NCBI GenBank assembly: GCA_026225945.1
Contig: JAMJFZ010001133.1
Span: forward strand, 14,492,001 to 14,556,000
Origin: Cricetomys ansorgei
Lineage: Eukaryota; Chordata; Mammalia; Rodentia; Nesomyidae
Direction of reading: 5' to 3'
Length of the DNA stretch: 64,000 nucleotides
Position numbers and translations under genes: made by a program
Shown: positions 23,847 through 34,797 of the stretch, one piece after another
How the letters are laid out: each line of letters begins with the position of its first letter
Numbering within the stretch: position 1 is the stretch's first letter
The notes under the pieces: generated by a model
Databases searched by the model: none
Told to the model about the DNA's origin: nothing
Seen by the model: the letters and a program-made list of their open reading frames with translations, nothing else

Positions 23847-26425
23847 GCTTTTTGTCTTTTAAGTCAATTCTTCTTTCTTCACTTTTGTTAGATCTTTATC
23901 TTGTTCAAGTCTCCAGGTCATAAAGTATGGCCAGTTTTAAAGGTAATCGAAGTTATCCTTTAGTTACAAAATGTGCATTGTTATGATTTCATTCAGGTGC
24001 TTCACTTTATAAACAGATAAACTGGAACCCCAAACAAAGAAAGGAATTATTCACTGGAATGTAGAAGAAAACATCAGGGGCAAAGTTCTTCTCCCAGACC
24101 CCTGATTCTTGTTCTCAAATTTGTAGTTTGCCAAAATCAGATCAGTATGTGGGAAGAGTAATAAGAATTGCAGTAATTTAGCAAAAATCATTACAATTAA
24201 GTAATAACAGGACTTCTGTTCCTTTTGTTTGTAGGTGTGAATATGTGAACATATGTGAACATATGTCACCTTAAGAAATGATATCCTGGGAAATTCCTTT
24301 TATACTATAATGTTCAGATGCTTGTAGGACTTCATTTTTACAAAATCACTTTGACATTGTCAAAAATAGAATTTGAAATCTGTTTTCTAGGGCATCCTAA
24401 TTTGGGTTAGGGTTTAAAGAATGATTCAGTCTATCTTACACCTTGGTTTTCCTGTTATCATCAGATTCCTTTTGAAAGCACCAAACTATTCACCATTTTA
24501 TAATATCTCCCAGATTAATTTGCAATATTAGTTTTGAATTTTTCTTAGTGTGCCAGGTCACGTTAATTCTCATTTGGTTCTCATATTTTTCTTTTTTACC
24601 TCAAATTATGTGTGCTCTCTTAGACAAAGATGTGTGTTCCAGTCCTCTTCATATGTGAACAATTTCTCATCAAGCATGTACATGAAAATCTTCTGTACTA
24701 CTCAGGTAAGGTTAGATTGTCTCAAGGTTTCAAGAGCAGGAGAAAAATAAAATAAAATAAATTCAAGAAAGAGGGACCAATTACAAGACAAATATATCAA
24801 GCAGTGTCTATGTCTAGGAAAGTACCAGCTTTTTTTCTTAAACAGATATTTTAAAAGATTGACTAAATTTTCTCATGAAAATTTTAACTGGGTCCTCTAT
24901 CAAAATTTATGGCACTTTCATATGACAGAGAAAAATGAATCTAGTATAATAGACCAAAGGAAATTTTGATAAGAAACTCTCTTGATGTGACTCATAATTA
25001 AATGAAGTTTAAAAGAAGCTGGGAAAGTTCCCTCCTTTTATCTTCTAATTTTGAAGATCGATTTTGAAAGAAGCAAATTGTCATGGCTACAGCAAAAAAA
25101 CAGAATAATTTCAGTATGATGTAGTTAAATCTAGAGCTGTGTTTCTTAGACCAAATTCACAGGAGCATAATCTTGAGACACAGAGCAAATAAAATGTTTC
25201 CCCACACTGAGACCAACTTAAGCCCAATGTAAACTTGAAAATGCCTGGCCATCATCAGAAGTCCTCCTGTTGGTTCATGACACCCAATTTCTGTTTGCTC
25301 CTTCCAAATTGGCCAATAGTTGGCCTATGAGTTCTTAGTAGATAAACAGCTACTTAATGTGTCCATGTAGTTGGACACATTAGGAAGTCCACTGATTTAT
25401 CTTTTAGAGACTTTACACTTAACAGCTATTTAATGAACACCCATTATGAGTTAGATAATATGTCACTAAAAATTGAAAAAGTCGAAAGCACAGCCTTCAA
25501 AGAACCTATTTAATGTATGAAACAGATGAATAAGCCAATAATTTGTTTGCACAAGGACTAGTTGCTATGGCAACAGCAAATTCTGCCTATAGAGGAGACA
25601 GTACTGGGTCTTACAAAGCTGCGGTTCTTAGGGTAGAGAAGGAGGGAAAAGACTCATGGACTCAAGCTGCATATTCAGAGGCATGGGAATGTAAACGAGT
25701 GTGTGCTATACTCTGACAGGGACTTGAGGAGAGGTATAAGATTCACTCCAATAATTCAGCATCTAGTAACTGTGTCACCCTGTTCGGAGACTTGAACGAT
25801 GTGGAGAAGGATGTGAAATAGGCAGCTTATATTGCAAAGTGTAGCCAGAAGCCCAGCAGCAGCCTCATCTGTTTACTGCCATCCAAACAAAAGGAACTGA
25901 GCCCACTTTGATGCCAGGCACTATGCTGGTAGCAGAGGCATTCACAGGTAAGCAGGATACACTTTAACTATGCACAAGGGCCATGGAGCATCATGGGAGA
26001 AACAGACACTGCCCAACCAGTGGTAGTAACTAAGCCAAATATCATTTAGAAGATTCTTGTAATTATACCTGGAATGTAGGATATGTTGTCATTAGTGAGG
26101 ACACCTCTCTCCTTACACAGTAATTTCTCCATGTTTGTATGCTTAGTTCCCTCTATACCATAGGCACTCAGAGTTCATTTAAAATAATTTCCACAAGAAA
26201 GTGATTTGGGGAGCAGACTAGGCTCTTAGGCCTCTAAGATCATTTGTTGTTCCTCTGTGACCAACATCTTTACTGCACAGAAGTACAGTATAATTGTACA
26301 GAAGTACAATATAATATGTTATAATTGTAGCTGCTTAAAATTCTCTGTAATTTGATTTCTTTATTTTGGGAAATATTGAAATATTGAGGGTTCTTATTTT
26401 TTTTCCCCTAGGGGACCTTGTTATA
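23847..26425. other. unique sequence, no gene recognised
   Basis: AT-rich single-copy-looking DNA over 2.5 kb. The text around 25903-25960 (atgccaggcactatgctggt) resembles a widespread ancient mammalian repeat but is too short to name. Confidence 0.5.
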
Positions 26426-27000
26426 TTAGATAGCTTTTCATTGCTATGATCAAGTACATGACAGAAACATGCTAAAAGAGAAAGGATGTATTTTGACTCA
26501 CGGTTTCTGAAAGATATATGATTTATTGATTCAATGAGCTTGAATAATGCATCATTTCAGCTGTTGTTTTTGTTTTTTTTTTATACTTTCAGGTCAGTGG
26601 TTCTCAATCTGTGGGTCATGATCCCTTTGTGGGTGAAATGACCCTTTCACAGGGGTTGCCTAAGACGATATGCATATGAGAAATTTACATTATGATTCAT
26701 AAGAGAAGCAAAATTACAGTTATGCAGCAGCAATGAAAATAATTTTATGGTTGGGGGTCACCACAACATGAGGAATTCTATTAAAGGGCCACAGTGTTGA
26801 GAATCACTGCTCTAGATGGACGGTAAATAACAGGTGTGAGAAGAGGGAGCCTGAGTAATGCACTCCTAGCCTTCTGCAATACCCTCATGTGCTGTGACCT
26901 ACTCTTCTATGCATGTTCCACCTTCCAAAGCTTCTACAGCCTCTTACAATAGCACCATCAGCTGAGGAGATGGTTCATATTTAAACCAGACCAGTTTTGT
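26426..27000 (-). mobile_element. diverged MaLR-type LTR interrupted by URR1
   Basis: Left part (about 26428-26540) has tagcttttcattgctatgat and agagaaaggatgtattttga, the antisense 3' end of rodent MaLR LTRs. The right part (about 26820-27000) has caaagcttctacagcctctt and ccatcagctgaggagatggt, fitting the same type of LTR. The URR1 transposon sits between them. The two halves are only loosely similar to the consensus I remember. Confidence 0.5.
26595..26809. mobile_element. URR1-type hAT-Charlie DNA transposon
   Basis: A 215-bp non-autonomous element with terminal inverted repeats CAGTGGTTCTCAA (left) and CAGTGATTCTCAA (right, reverse complement), 12 of 13 identical. The internal signature is ggttgggggtcaccacaaca and gaaatgaccctttcacaggg. 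The flanking 8-mers are TTTCAGGT and CTCTAGAT; they agree at four positions and the other four are all transitions, compatible with a decayed 8-bp hAT target duplication. It is inside a MaLR-type LTR. Confidence 0.9.
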
Positions 27001-27039
27001 TTATGTCTGATTCTTGAATGAAAATGAGGACATGACCAC

Positions 27040-27800
27040 TCCTAGGTATGGCCAAGGTGAAGGGTTTTATTGTAGATATTAGGAACTGCTCAACCAGAGG
27101 CATCTAGAAGGGTCTAGACCAAACCTGGCTATGAGAGGAAAGAGAGAGGGAAGAGCGAGAGAGAAAGATGGGGAAAAGAGGAGAAAAGGGAAAGAGGGCA
27201 AGAACAAGCCAGTCAGGAGCCAGGAGGGCTCATGAAAACCAAGAGAGAGTGTCCAAAATGGCTAGGTTAAGTGTGGAGGAATCAGCCTTTCCCACAAATG
27301 GGTTCACGAGAACTCTACACAGGAGGGAGTACGAGTGCAGGAAAAATGAATAATGACAAACGAACAGAGTAGTTTGTTCTTTTATGGGACCCAAGGAAAT
27401 GACACACAGGATCGTACTTTGAAATGACACACAGGATCTTGCTTTAAAATGACACGTGGAACACGCTTTAGAAGTAAAACACAGGAGTGTTTTTAATGGG
27501 GGAATTAACAGTATACATTTTAAGAAAAGAGAGGGGTAAGAAAGAGACTGACAATGTACATTACCAAGGGAAGGGGCCCACAATAGAGAAAGAGAGAGAG
27601 AAAGAAAGAGAGAAGGGGGGGCACTGCTCTGGCAAAAAGCTTTAAAAAGTCAAGTACAGTTTTTTGGTATGCAAATGTTGGTCCAGCCTCCAGAGGAACC
27701 AGTTTGATATGCAGATGTAGTCACTGGTAGAAGTTGATCACACCCAGGGAGGAGCCTGGTGTCCTGCAACTTACAAACTTCAAGGTTATCTTGTTTGCTA
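27040..27800 (-). mobile_element. probable ERV LTR with GA-rich region
   Basis: In antisense reading there is a poly(A) signal (from gggttttattgtagatatt at about 27062) and, to the right, a long purine-rich stretch, a 4 x 25-bp tandem array (27396-27495), and a further GA tract at 27585-27616. This layout is known for rodent ERV LTRs with a repeated U3. I cannot identify the family; ends are uncertain. The frames at 27168-27583 fall inside and are not convincing genes. Confidence 0.45.
27396..27495. repeat. four 25-bp tandem repeats
   Basis: Units start at 27396, 27421, 27446 and 27471 with no gaps. The first two, gaaatgacacacaggatc followed by gtacttt or ttgcttt, differ at two positions. 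Units three and four are more diverged. A head-to-tail array inside an LTR U3 is typical of duplicated enhancer blocks. Confidence 0.9.
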
Positions 27801-30800
27801 TGAAAGAACATTTGACTCAATAACCCATAATTGGTTGAATGTTACTGTTAGCTGAATAATATTTCCATCTGCCTCAAACAGAGCAGGGTGCCATGTAGGC
27901 AAAGAAGATTTTTATTTTATGTTTTTTAGCTCTTTGGTGCATATTTATTTTTTCCTCTATCCAGGCTCCTTTTGCTTCTATCTGTTAAAGGCTTGTCTCT
28001 TCCTGGGGGGACCAACACCCATTCCGGAAATAGCCTTTACAATGTACTTACTATCAGTATGAATAGGTAGCTTTACACATGCCAAGACTTAGAAGCCAGC
28101 AAGATATTTTACAATGACAATTACTTTTGAGTAAAAAATGGCTGCTTCCCCTTCTCACCTAACACCAGCCAGCTAAGGTATTACTAGGCCAACCAGACAT
28201 AATGAAAGACTTTTGTTGCCATTACAGCAAAGGGGAGAAATGGGCAAAATGGCTGGTAAGCCAAAATTCCCGGCCAGGGAGTCTGGAACCTTGTCAACAG
28301 ACTTTAACCACATTGCCAGGGAGGGTATTGGGATTCCCAGCAGTTAAGTAGCAAAAAGAGAAGCCTGGGGGAAGGGAAGGGAAGCCCAGCTGCTTGGCTG
28401 GAAAGATTTAGGGTAGGGGCAGGGTGTGAAATGCTGGGAGGAACCACAGGTACTGAGTGAGACTTGTCATGGGTTCCTTTGGGGCCTGACAAATCTTAGT
28501 TTTAATCTTGTATTAAAAATACCTTTATGTAGGATCCAGCAACTGTACTTCTTGGTACTTACTCAAATGAATTCAAAACTCATGTCCATCTAAAAACCTG
28601 CACACAAATGTTCCTAGCAGCTTTGTTGAAATTGCCAAAAAATTGGCACACAAGATAGTCTTCAACAGTTAGATTTTTGTTAACTCAAAGAATATGACTT
28701 CAGGTAGGGCAAGAGGGTTTATTTTGGGCACAAGGATATTTTCCTTTGGCTCAAACATGCAGGTCCAACTTTCATCAACAGGAACTAAATTAAAGTATGA
28801 TACTGAGCAGGGAAAATTAGAATATCCTCAAGGTTTGATTGTTGGAGCACTTAATAAACTGAATTATTAAGATCTTTGAAATATTTTGAAGCATCCCAGA
28901 TTTGAGCTACATCCAGTGGATTTTTTAACAATGCGATGGACTCACATCCCAATATCATAAAAAGGTATTTCCCCAGAATAAACTCAAAGCCCCTTTCCTC
29001 AAAAGGCATCCCGCAGGATTTCAAGCCCATCCCTGCCTTTCTCCTCTGGCTACAGTGACAGTGGCTGTCAGCCCTGCACTGCCAGTCTCTAAGGATAGAG
29101 AGTTTTGGATAAGCACATGTCATTGACAAGCTTATTTCCCTCCGCTGATTATTATTCTCTAATTTATTTTGAAAATAATGCTAGATTTAATTCTCGCGGT
29201 GGTAAAATGTAACAAAACACATCTACTCCTGTTCTGAGGGCATTGGCGCTTGTGATGTGTGACACATTGGTAGAATTGTTCAGAGTGGAGGCTGAGACTG
29301 TGGGCTTTTATGCTTTTCAATTCTCTTCTATTCTCCAGTTCTTAGAAATGCTAACAAATGATATTAATTACTTTAAAATGTGCGTATTTGCAAGTGTGAT
29401 ACTGTACTTGTTTGAATCAGTCACAGCCCACTGTATAAGCAGGGTACAACCTGATGTGTTACAGACATTATTGCCCTGTGGTATTATTATGCATGCAGAA
29501 TTGCGTTTCTATGGTTTTGATGTTATGAGAAGTAGCAGGCTGTTTTCTTAATTGTCCTAAGTTGCATATCCCCCTAAAGACTCATTATGAAAAGACATGT
29601 TGAAATGAGTGGTATCATTACAAGATTGTTCTTGCTTGGCAACAAGCAACAAAAGGAGAAAAAAAATTCCTGACAATTTCTGAGACATGATCTTTAGAAA
29701 TTGCCTCTGAAATTAATGAGATACTAGCAAAAGAAGGAGCCAAACAAATTGCCCCAGGGCTTCCTGGGGGTTTTAAACTGGGACAAACCATTTCTTGAGT
29801 GTAGGTAGTAATTTTCACAATCAACTACTTTCTCACTACTACTTCTCCAGGATGAAACCAAGTGGCTTCACACTATAAGCATTCACATGATTAAAGAACA
29901 CTCTGACCCAGAGGAAATTGTAATTAAATTAACAACTAAAGCTTGGAGTTTCCTCTCCTCCCTCCTCTTTTCCTTCCTTCTATCTCTGCTCCTTTAAAAA
30001 CAACTAGAATGGAAATTCTCCCACCCTGCAGCTATAACTGGGATCCTCCTTCATTGTTTTCCACCACCTCCCTGCTGCATTGTCTCTACCTACTGGCTGT
30101 CTTCTGTTGTGCATGCTTCTGTCTCCATGGAGACAGACAGGGTAGAGGTTTGCATAACATCTGGACCCAAACTTCACCCCCAACACCCAACTTCCTGGAC
30201 TCAGCCTGTTTTGGGTCATAGAGCAGAGTAGGTGGAGAACTTACCTTCTCCATATAGAAGCAGAGATGTGTTGAACATTTGCAATCCTCTCTCTGTGTGG
30301 TCCTATATGCAGCCAGGCAGAAAACTGAAAAGAACATCTTTTGTTTCCTGTGGGTTAGGAAAGCAGTCCTTTTGCTAAGGAGGATACAAATGCCAAAGAC
30401 TCACAACATCAATAGGAAAATTGTCTTTCTTGAAAACTTCCACCAGCTATACAACTAGTAAGGCAACAGGTTAACTAGAAACCAGAGAAATGTGTGGTCA
30501 TTCAGTGCCTCTCCTTACCAGGCACAACTATTCTAAATAGAAAGGCCTCAAAACACGCACAAATGTTTGTTAATGAGTAGAGGGGCCAAGTCACTTGATG
30601 CACACAAATGCTTATTTTACTGAAGAGGTCTCAGATTTGCAGGAAAGCCTGTGCCACAGAGTCTCAGGCTCCTGATAACTCAACCTTTTTCATTTGATGG
30701 AAATATTTTCATGCTAGAGTAACTGTAAAGCTTTATCATTACACTTTTTAGGTCTGAATAAAAAACTCATCTTGCTTATGTGATAGTAGTTTCATTTGTA

Positions 30801-30892
30801 AAAAAAAATTAACCTGTGGCAGCTAATGTTATGTTTTAAGTTTAAAATCTGTGCTTAAGACAGACATTTATAAAACAAAAATACCTCTATAC
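27801..30892. other. mostly unique sequence, no gene recognised
   Basis: 27.8-28.5 kb has repeat-like style but no assignable family. 28.5-30.9 kb appears single-copy. The 102-residue plus frame at 29243-29551 and the 92-residue frames at 28851-29129 (minus) and 29943-30221 (plus) have no known motif. A few CpGs (ctcgcggtgg at 29193, ggcgcttg at 29246) might mark a conserved element. Confidence 0.45.
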
Positions 30893-31275
30893 TGTAAGCC
30901 CTATTTGTCCAAGGGCAAATAATTTCCTGGAATGCTGGGGGCTGTTGCTCACGTAAGATAACATGCCACATGTTTTCACTTCTGTAAACAAGCTTGGCTG
31001 CCCCAGTTGCACAGGATGTGTACTTGATCACATGTAGGCTGGAAGTATATCAGGATGTATGCTTGCCTCTGGTTGGACAATGGTGGGACGTATGTATCCT
31101 TGTGAATTTTGTTTTTATAAGCCCCTGACTATTCTGAGCATGCATCTCAGGTATGGACCTGGCCAATACCCATGGTCCTGGCCAGTATTTAATAAAACAT
31201 CTTAATTTTTAAAAAATATATTAATTTTCAGACTGATGAATCTCTGAGTGACCACATACCCATCACAAACCAAAT
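30893..31275 (+). mobile_element. ERV LTR, plus strand
   Basis: Starts tgtaagccctatttgtccaa. Contains gggctgttgctcacgtaaga, ttctgtaaacaagcttggct and gccccagttgcacaggatgt, text that I associate with abundant rodent ERV LTRs. A TATA-like ttttataagcccctgac lies near 31113 and AATAAA near 31189, about 75 bp apart, fitting promoter, R and polyadenylation order. No internal region follows, so a solo LTR. Family not named. Confidence 0.7.
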
Positions 31276-31574
31276 GTGACAGTCCTGGAAATGCCAATCC
31301 CCATAACTTCTGGATGTCACAAATCATCCTGATATTAGAGGCACCAGAATTATTCTCAACAGTTGTATAGAAAGGCTTGGTTGCCTCCTGATGTGCACTG
31401 ATAACTCCAGGAATCTACTTAAATCCAGGATTACTTTGACTACCTGTAATTAATGTCCAATGTGCCACAGTGACTCTCTGAAACACTTTTTCAATTGAAC
31501 ATTTCCCTGCACATGTAGCAAAAAAGCCTCCATCAAACAATAATGGTTGACTTGCATAATATGTGCTTTGCATA
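31276..31574. other. unique sequence
   Basis: No gene or repeat recognised between the LTR and the MIR. Confidence 0.5.
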
Positions 31575-31589
31575 GCCTAGCTTTGTCTG

Positions 31590-31690
31590 GATCTCACAGA
31601 AAGGCTTGGGAGACAGGAATAGTTATGTTCACTGAGGTTCAGAGAGGTTAAGTTACACAGTGGTGAGAGTCTCAAACCTGTTTTTTATTC
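31590..31690 (-). repeat. MIR SINE
   Basis: Antisense MIR core: cactgaggttcagagaggtt then aagttacacagtggtgagag, the reverse complement of the conserved 'taacctctctgagcctcagt' segment. Confidence 0.75.
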
Positions 31691-31764
31691 CAGAGCTTAT
31701 TCCTTTCATTATGACTATTAAGGGTTTCCTAATATTAAACATGGATATTCTTTCTTTAAAAAAA

Positions 31765-32103
31765 TATTTGTTTTTGTTTAATGTATATGGGTATTTTGCC
31801 TACATGTGTGTATGTGCGTGTGTGTGTGCGTGTGTGTGTGTGTGTGTCTGTGTGTGTAGGTATGTGTATGTGTGAGTGTGTGTGTGTATGTGTCTGTGTG
31901 TGTGTATGTGTCTGTGTGTGTGTAGGTATGTGTATGTGTGAGTGTGTGTGTGTATGTGTGTCTGTACCAAATACATTCAATACCTGTGGAGACTAGAAGA
32001 GGGTGTTGGAGCTCCTAGAACTAAAGTTAAAAATGGCTGTGAGCTGCAATCTGGATGCTGGGAACTCAACCGTAAGAGCACTGAGCCATCTCTCCATCCT
32101 CTA
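31765..32103 (-). repeat. B3 SINE expanded by an internal TG microsatellite
   Basis: Antisense B3 with tail aaatatttgtttttgttt and atgggtattttgcctacatg, then a TG/TATG tract at about 31805-31965, then ggagactagaagagggtgtt, ggctgtgagctgcaatctgg and the head gagcactgagccatctctcc. The tract roughly doubles the element's length. Frames with Cys-Val or Thr-His repeats here are microsatellite artefacts. Confidence 0.9.
31805..31965. repeat. (TG)n/(TATG)n microsatellite
   Basis: Interrupted TG repeats. An internal near-duplicate (gtgtgtaggtatgtgtatgt occurs at about 31853 and again at about 31918) shows a block duplication of about 65 bp inside the array. Confidence 0.95.
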
Positions 32104-32324
32104 GTTTTCTTTCCTTGGAGTCTAGAACATGCTAGTTCTAGATCCACAGGGGGCAAAAGCAGGTTCTCTCTGAACAGCACTTCCCTTGTATCATTGTCTG
32201 TTGTCTTTATTTCTTGCCAAAGTGAATTCCCACCCTACACATCCTAAATACCTAGTGATTTTCATAAACTTTATAGGATTTGAAATGAAAAGAAAATCTT
32301 TTCCATTTTAAATACCTTTTACTA

Positions 32325-32507
32325 TTTATTTATTTTTGTTTATGTACTTTGGTGTTTTGCCTGTATGTATGTCTGTGTGTGGATATTGGATACCCTGGAA
32401 CTGGAGCTACAGACAGTTGTGAGCTGCCATGTAGGCTCTGGGAATTGAACCCAGGTCCTAAGGAAGAGCAGCCAGTGTTCTTAACCACTGAGCAATCTTT
32501 CCAGCGC
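32325..32507 (-). repeat. B3 SINE
   Basis: Antisense B3 with gtactttggtgttttgcctg, tggaactggagctacagaca, gttgtgagctgccatgtagg, attgaacccaggtcctaagg and ccactgagcaatctttccag. Near full length. Confidence 0.93.
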
Positions 32508-32939
32508 TCTTTTCCATTTCTTTTAGGTCCATTTTTCTAAGCCTAAATAATCTTCCAAAAGTCAGGAACCAGAAATAATGTTCCTAAGACTTCTGAGACC
32601 ATTCCAAACCTGTTCTTTGTGCTGGCAGGAGAAGAGCTTGTGTTACTGAAACGGGCCAGTTAGGCAGGAGGCATGAATGTATGGGCTGGAATGCCCTACC
32701 AGGCTTTTCCATGTGACACTGTGTATGACCACAGGCAGGTCACCCTCAGCAGCCTCCTGCCTGACTCTGTCCCTGGGCATCCAAAGTGCCTCCAAACAGC
32801 TAGTGAGTAAGAGGTCTCAATTGTCATTTAGGTTTCTGATTATAAACAATTTAGCAAACATTAATTTAATGGCTAGTGCACCAAGCATTAGTGTAGAGTT
32901 CCTATTACTCTTCACTATGTTTAAGAGGATGAAAGAAAG
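32508..32939. other. unique sequence
   Basis: No gene recognised. The 89-residue plus frame at 32677-32946 has no motif. Confidence 0.45.
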
Positions 32940-33540
32940 AAGCTAAGACATTGAAGTCACAAAACCTGGTGTTTTTGGTGTTTTGTGAAACCAGCGAAGA
33001 GGTTTGGAAGAAGTGTACCATGCCCTGCGGGCCCGTCTTCTGCCACTGGATGGCCCCGTCAAATGTGTTGCATCATTCCCAGAACGAAGGGCAGTGGCAG
33101 TTATTGCTAATGTTGGCTCACAGTGTAGCTGATGGTGTACTTGTAACCAAGGCACTGGCTCAGCCCAAGCTCTTCTCTCTGACCAACACTGTTAGAGAAT
33201 ACTTTCCTGTACCGTGTCCAAGAGAAGAGATGACAAAAACAAAGCCAAAAATGCTTTTACCTCAGAGCTGGAGCCTAGTGACTCACAGGCGGTCTCGTGC
33301 GGGTTTCAGCAGCGCTGCTCTGCAGAGACTTTTAGGAGTGTGCAATTAACTTCGTAGTGTGTGAAGGTGGCAGTTGTAAGTTTCGGCTCATTCGGAAATA
33401 TGTACAGACCTTAACGTTGTTTCTAACTAGTGATGTGATGTCATTTCAGTATTTTGATGGCTACTGCCAACATTTGTAACCATGTTAGTAGTGGAATTCA
33501 AAAGGTGTATTGATTATATTTCACCAAGTTTTATTTATTT
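32940..33540 (+). pseudogene. candidate processed pseudogene or exon, source unknown
   Basis: CpG density (about a dozen CpGs in 450 bp) and codon-like texture differ sharply from the flanks. One plus frame reads EVYHALRARLLPLDGP and PERRAVAVIANVG without a stop for about 48 codons, with a stop just upstream and just downstream. A shifted frame continues DDKNKAKNAFTSELEP. The AT-rich part from about 33350 resembles a 3' UTR. It ends near a T-run rather than an A-tail, so the processed origin is unproven. A 132-codon frame at 32951-33349 is open but in a different phase. I do not recognise the parent gene. Confidence 0.35.
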
Positions 33541-34109
33541 ATCTTTTTTTTTTTTTTTAAAGTTGCTTCCCAGGTTAGAGTCTAACATGGAGAGTGGATT
33601 TGTGGGAAAGGATATGAGAAAGTCAGGGTGGTCCATCCTGCCAGCATGCTGAGATTCAGAATGACTGTACTATACCACTGTCATCCCCCCAAATGAAAGA
33701 ACTATCTCTCCCTAGGGCTGGTGCCTGGCCCAAGTTTCCAACATGGTATTAATTTCCCTGTGACAGGTCCTCGCTGTTCTGGCTGACAGTCCTGAGCATT
33801 CTACTGCTCTGGTGTCACTGCCACAGAGCTATGAGGTCCACACAGGTCCCAGCCTCACACCCTCATGAGAGTGTGGTGTGCGGTCACAACAGAACTCAGG
33901 GCTGTATGTGTCTTCATCACACACCTGGGACCTCTCCTTCTGTTCTTAGGCCTGCCACATTGCTGTATCTGTCATGGAAGTCTATGCCTGTACAGTAGGC
34001 CACAGCCTACAGGTCTCATCTTGAAATGGGATACATACTTTTCTCTCTCTTCTTAAGAAAGTGTTTTCTGTCGTTGGGGGCGGGGGCTATTTACTTTCCT
34101 AGTTGCCAC
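33541..34109. other. unique sequence
   Basis: Starts with a T-run (about 33545-33559). No gene or repeat recognised; the small frame at 33865-34056 has no motif. Confidence 0.45.
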
Positions 34110-34500
34110 TTACGTTACTAAGGTTTCAGATACTGTGATAAAACAAATGGAACAATCATTCAAAAAACAAGGAAAGGTTTATTTAGGCTCATGGTTTTGT
34201 AAGTGTTCATTGTTACCCTGGGGGTATCATGGTGAGGAGCATGTGGCAGATAAATGCTGCTCACCCCATGACAGCCAGGAAGCAGTGGGGGTGGGGCACA
34301 AGGAGAAGGAGAGGGGGAGTGAAAGAGGGACAGAGGGAGAAAGAGAGAGAGAGAGAGAGACAGAGACAGATACAGAGAGACAGAGAGAGGTGTCATGGGA
34401 TCTAACTTCCTTCCACTAGGCTGAACCTTGTAAAAGTTGCAGCATTTCCCAGTAGCACCGTATGTTAGCAATCAACCTTTTAGCACTTGATCGTTGGGTG
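34110..34500 (-). mobile_element. diverged MaLR-type LTR with GA tract
   Basis: Antisense phrases aaggtttatttaggctcatg and ggaagcagtgggggtggggc follow the usual order for MT/ORR LTRs, with a GA-rich microsatellite at 34304-34392 in the middle. Divergence is high and the left end unclear. Frames at 34135-34471 are products of the GA tract. Confidence 0.45.
34304..34392. repeat. (GA)n purine microsatellite
   Basis: AGAG-rich stretch with a pure core near 34338-34360 and GACAGA variants after it. Confidence 0.9.
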
Positions 34501-34797
34501 ACATTTCAGTTCTAGAACACAGTACTACAGCAAAATGAGCCCACCTCTTGGGGCCTCGCACAGGTGTGACTTTGCAGTCTCTATCTAAATCCTAGGCACA
34601 TAAGGTTCATGGGACAGCAGGTATATTGTTGAGATACATACTAGGTGGTGCTCCCATGGTTAGCATCCTGTAGTAACATTATAGGGCAGAAGCTGTTGTG
34701 CTTGCAGGTCCCTGATTATAGACTTTTACTGTTTTAACTTTGTCCCAAGAGAAAATAGCAACTGATGCATCTACCAGCCTGAAGTTTGTTTGTTTTC

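Noticed and set aside
27396..27495. Possible CRISPR array
   Set aside because: Units are gapless tandem repeats without spacers, in a eukaryotic LTR-like context.
29243..29551. 102-codon plus frame with hydrophobic stretch
   Set aside because: No homology recognised, AT-rich, and length is within chance.
31756..31996. Cys/Val-rich and Thr/His-rich frames
   Set aside because: Pure translations of the TG microsatellite inside a B3 SINE.
32951..33349. 132-codon plus frame as a real gene
   Set aside because: It starts with TTG, is out of phase with the more protein-like frames in the same segment, and has no recognisable domain; kept only as part of a candidate pseudogene.
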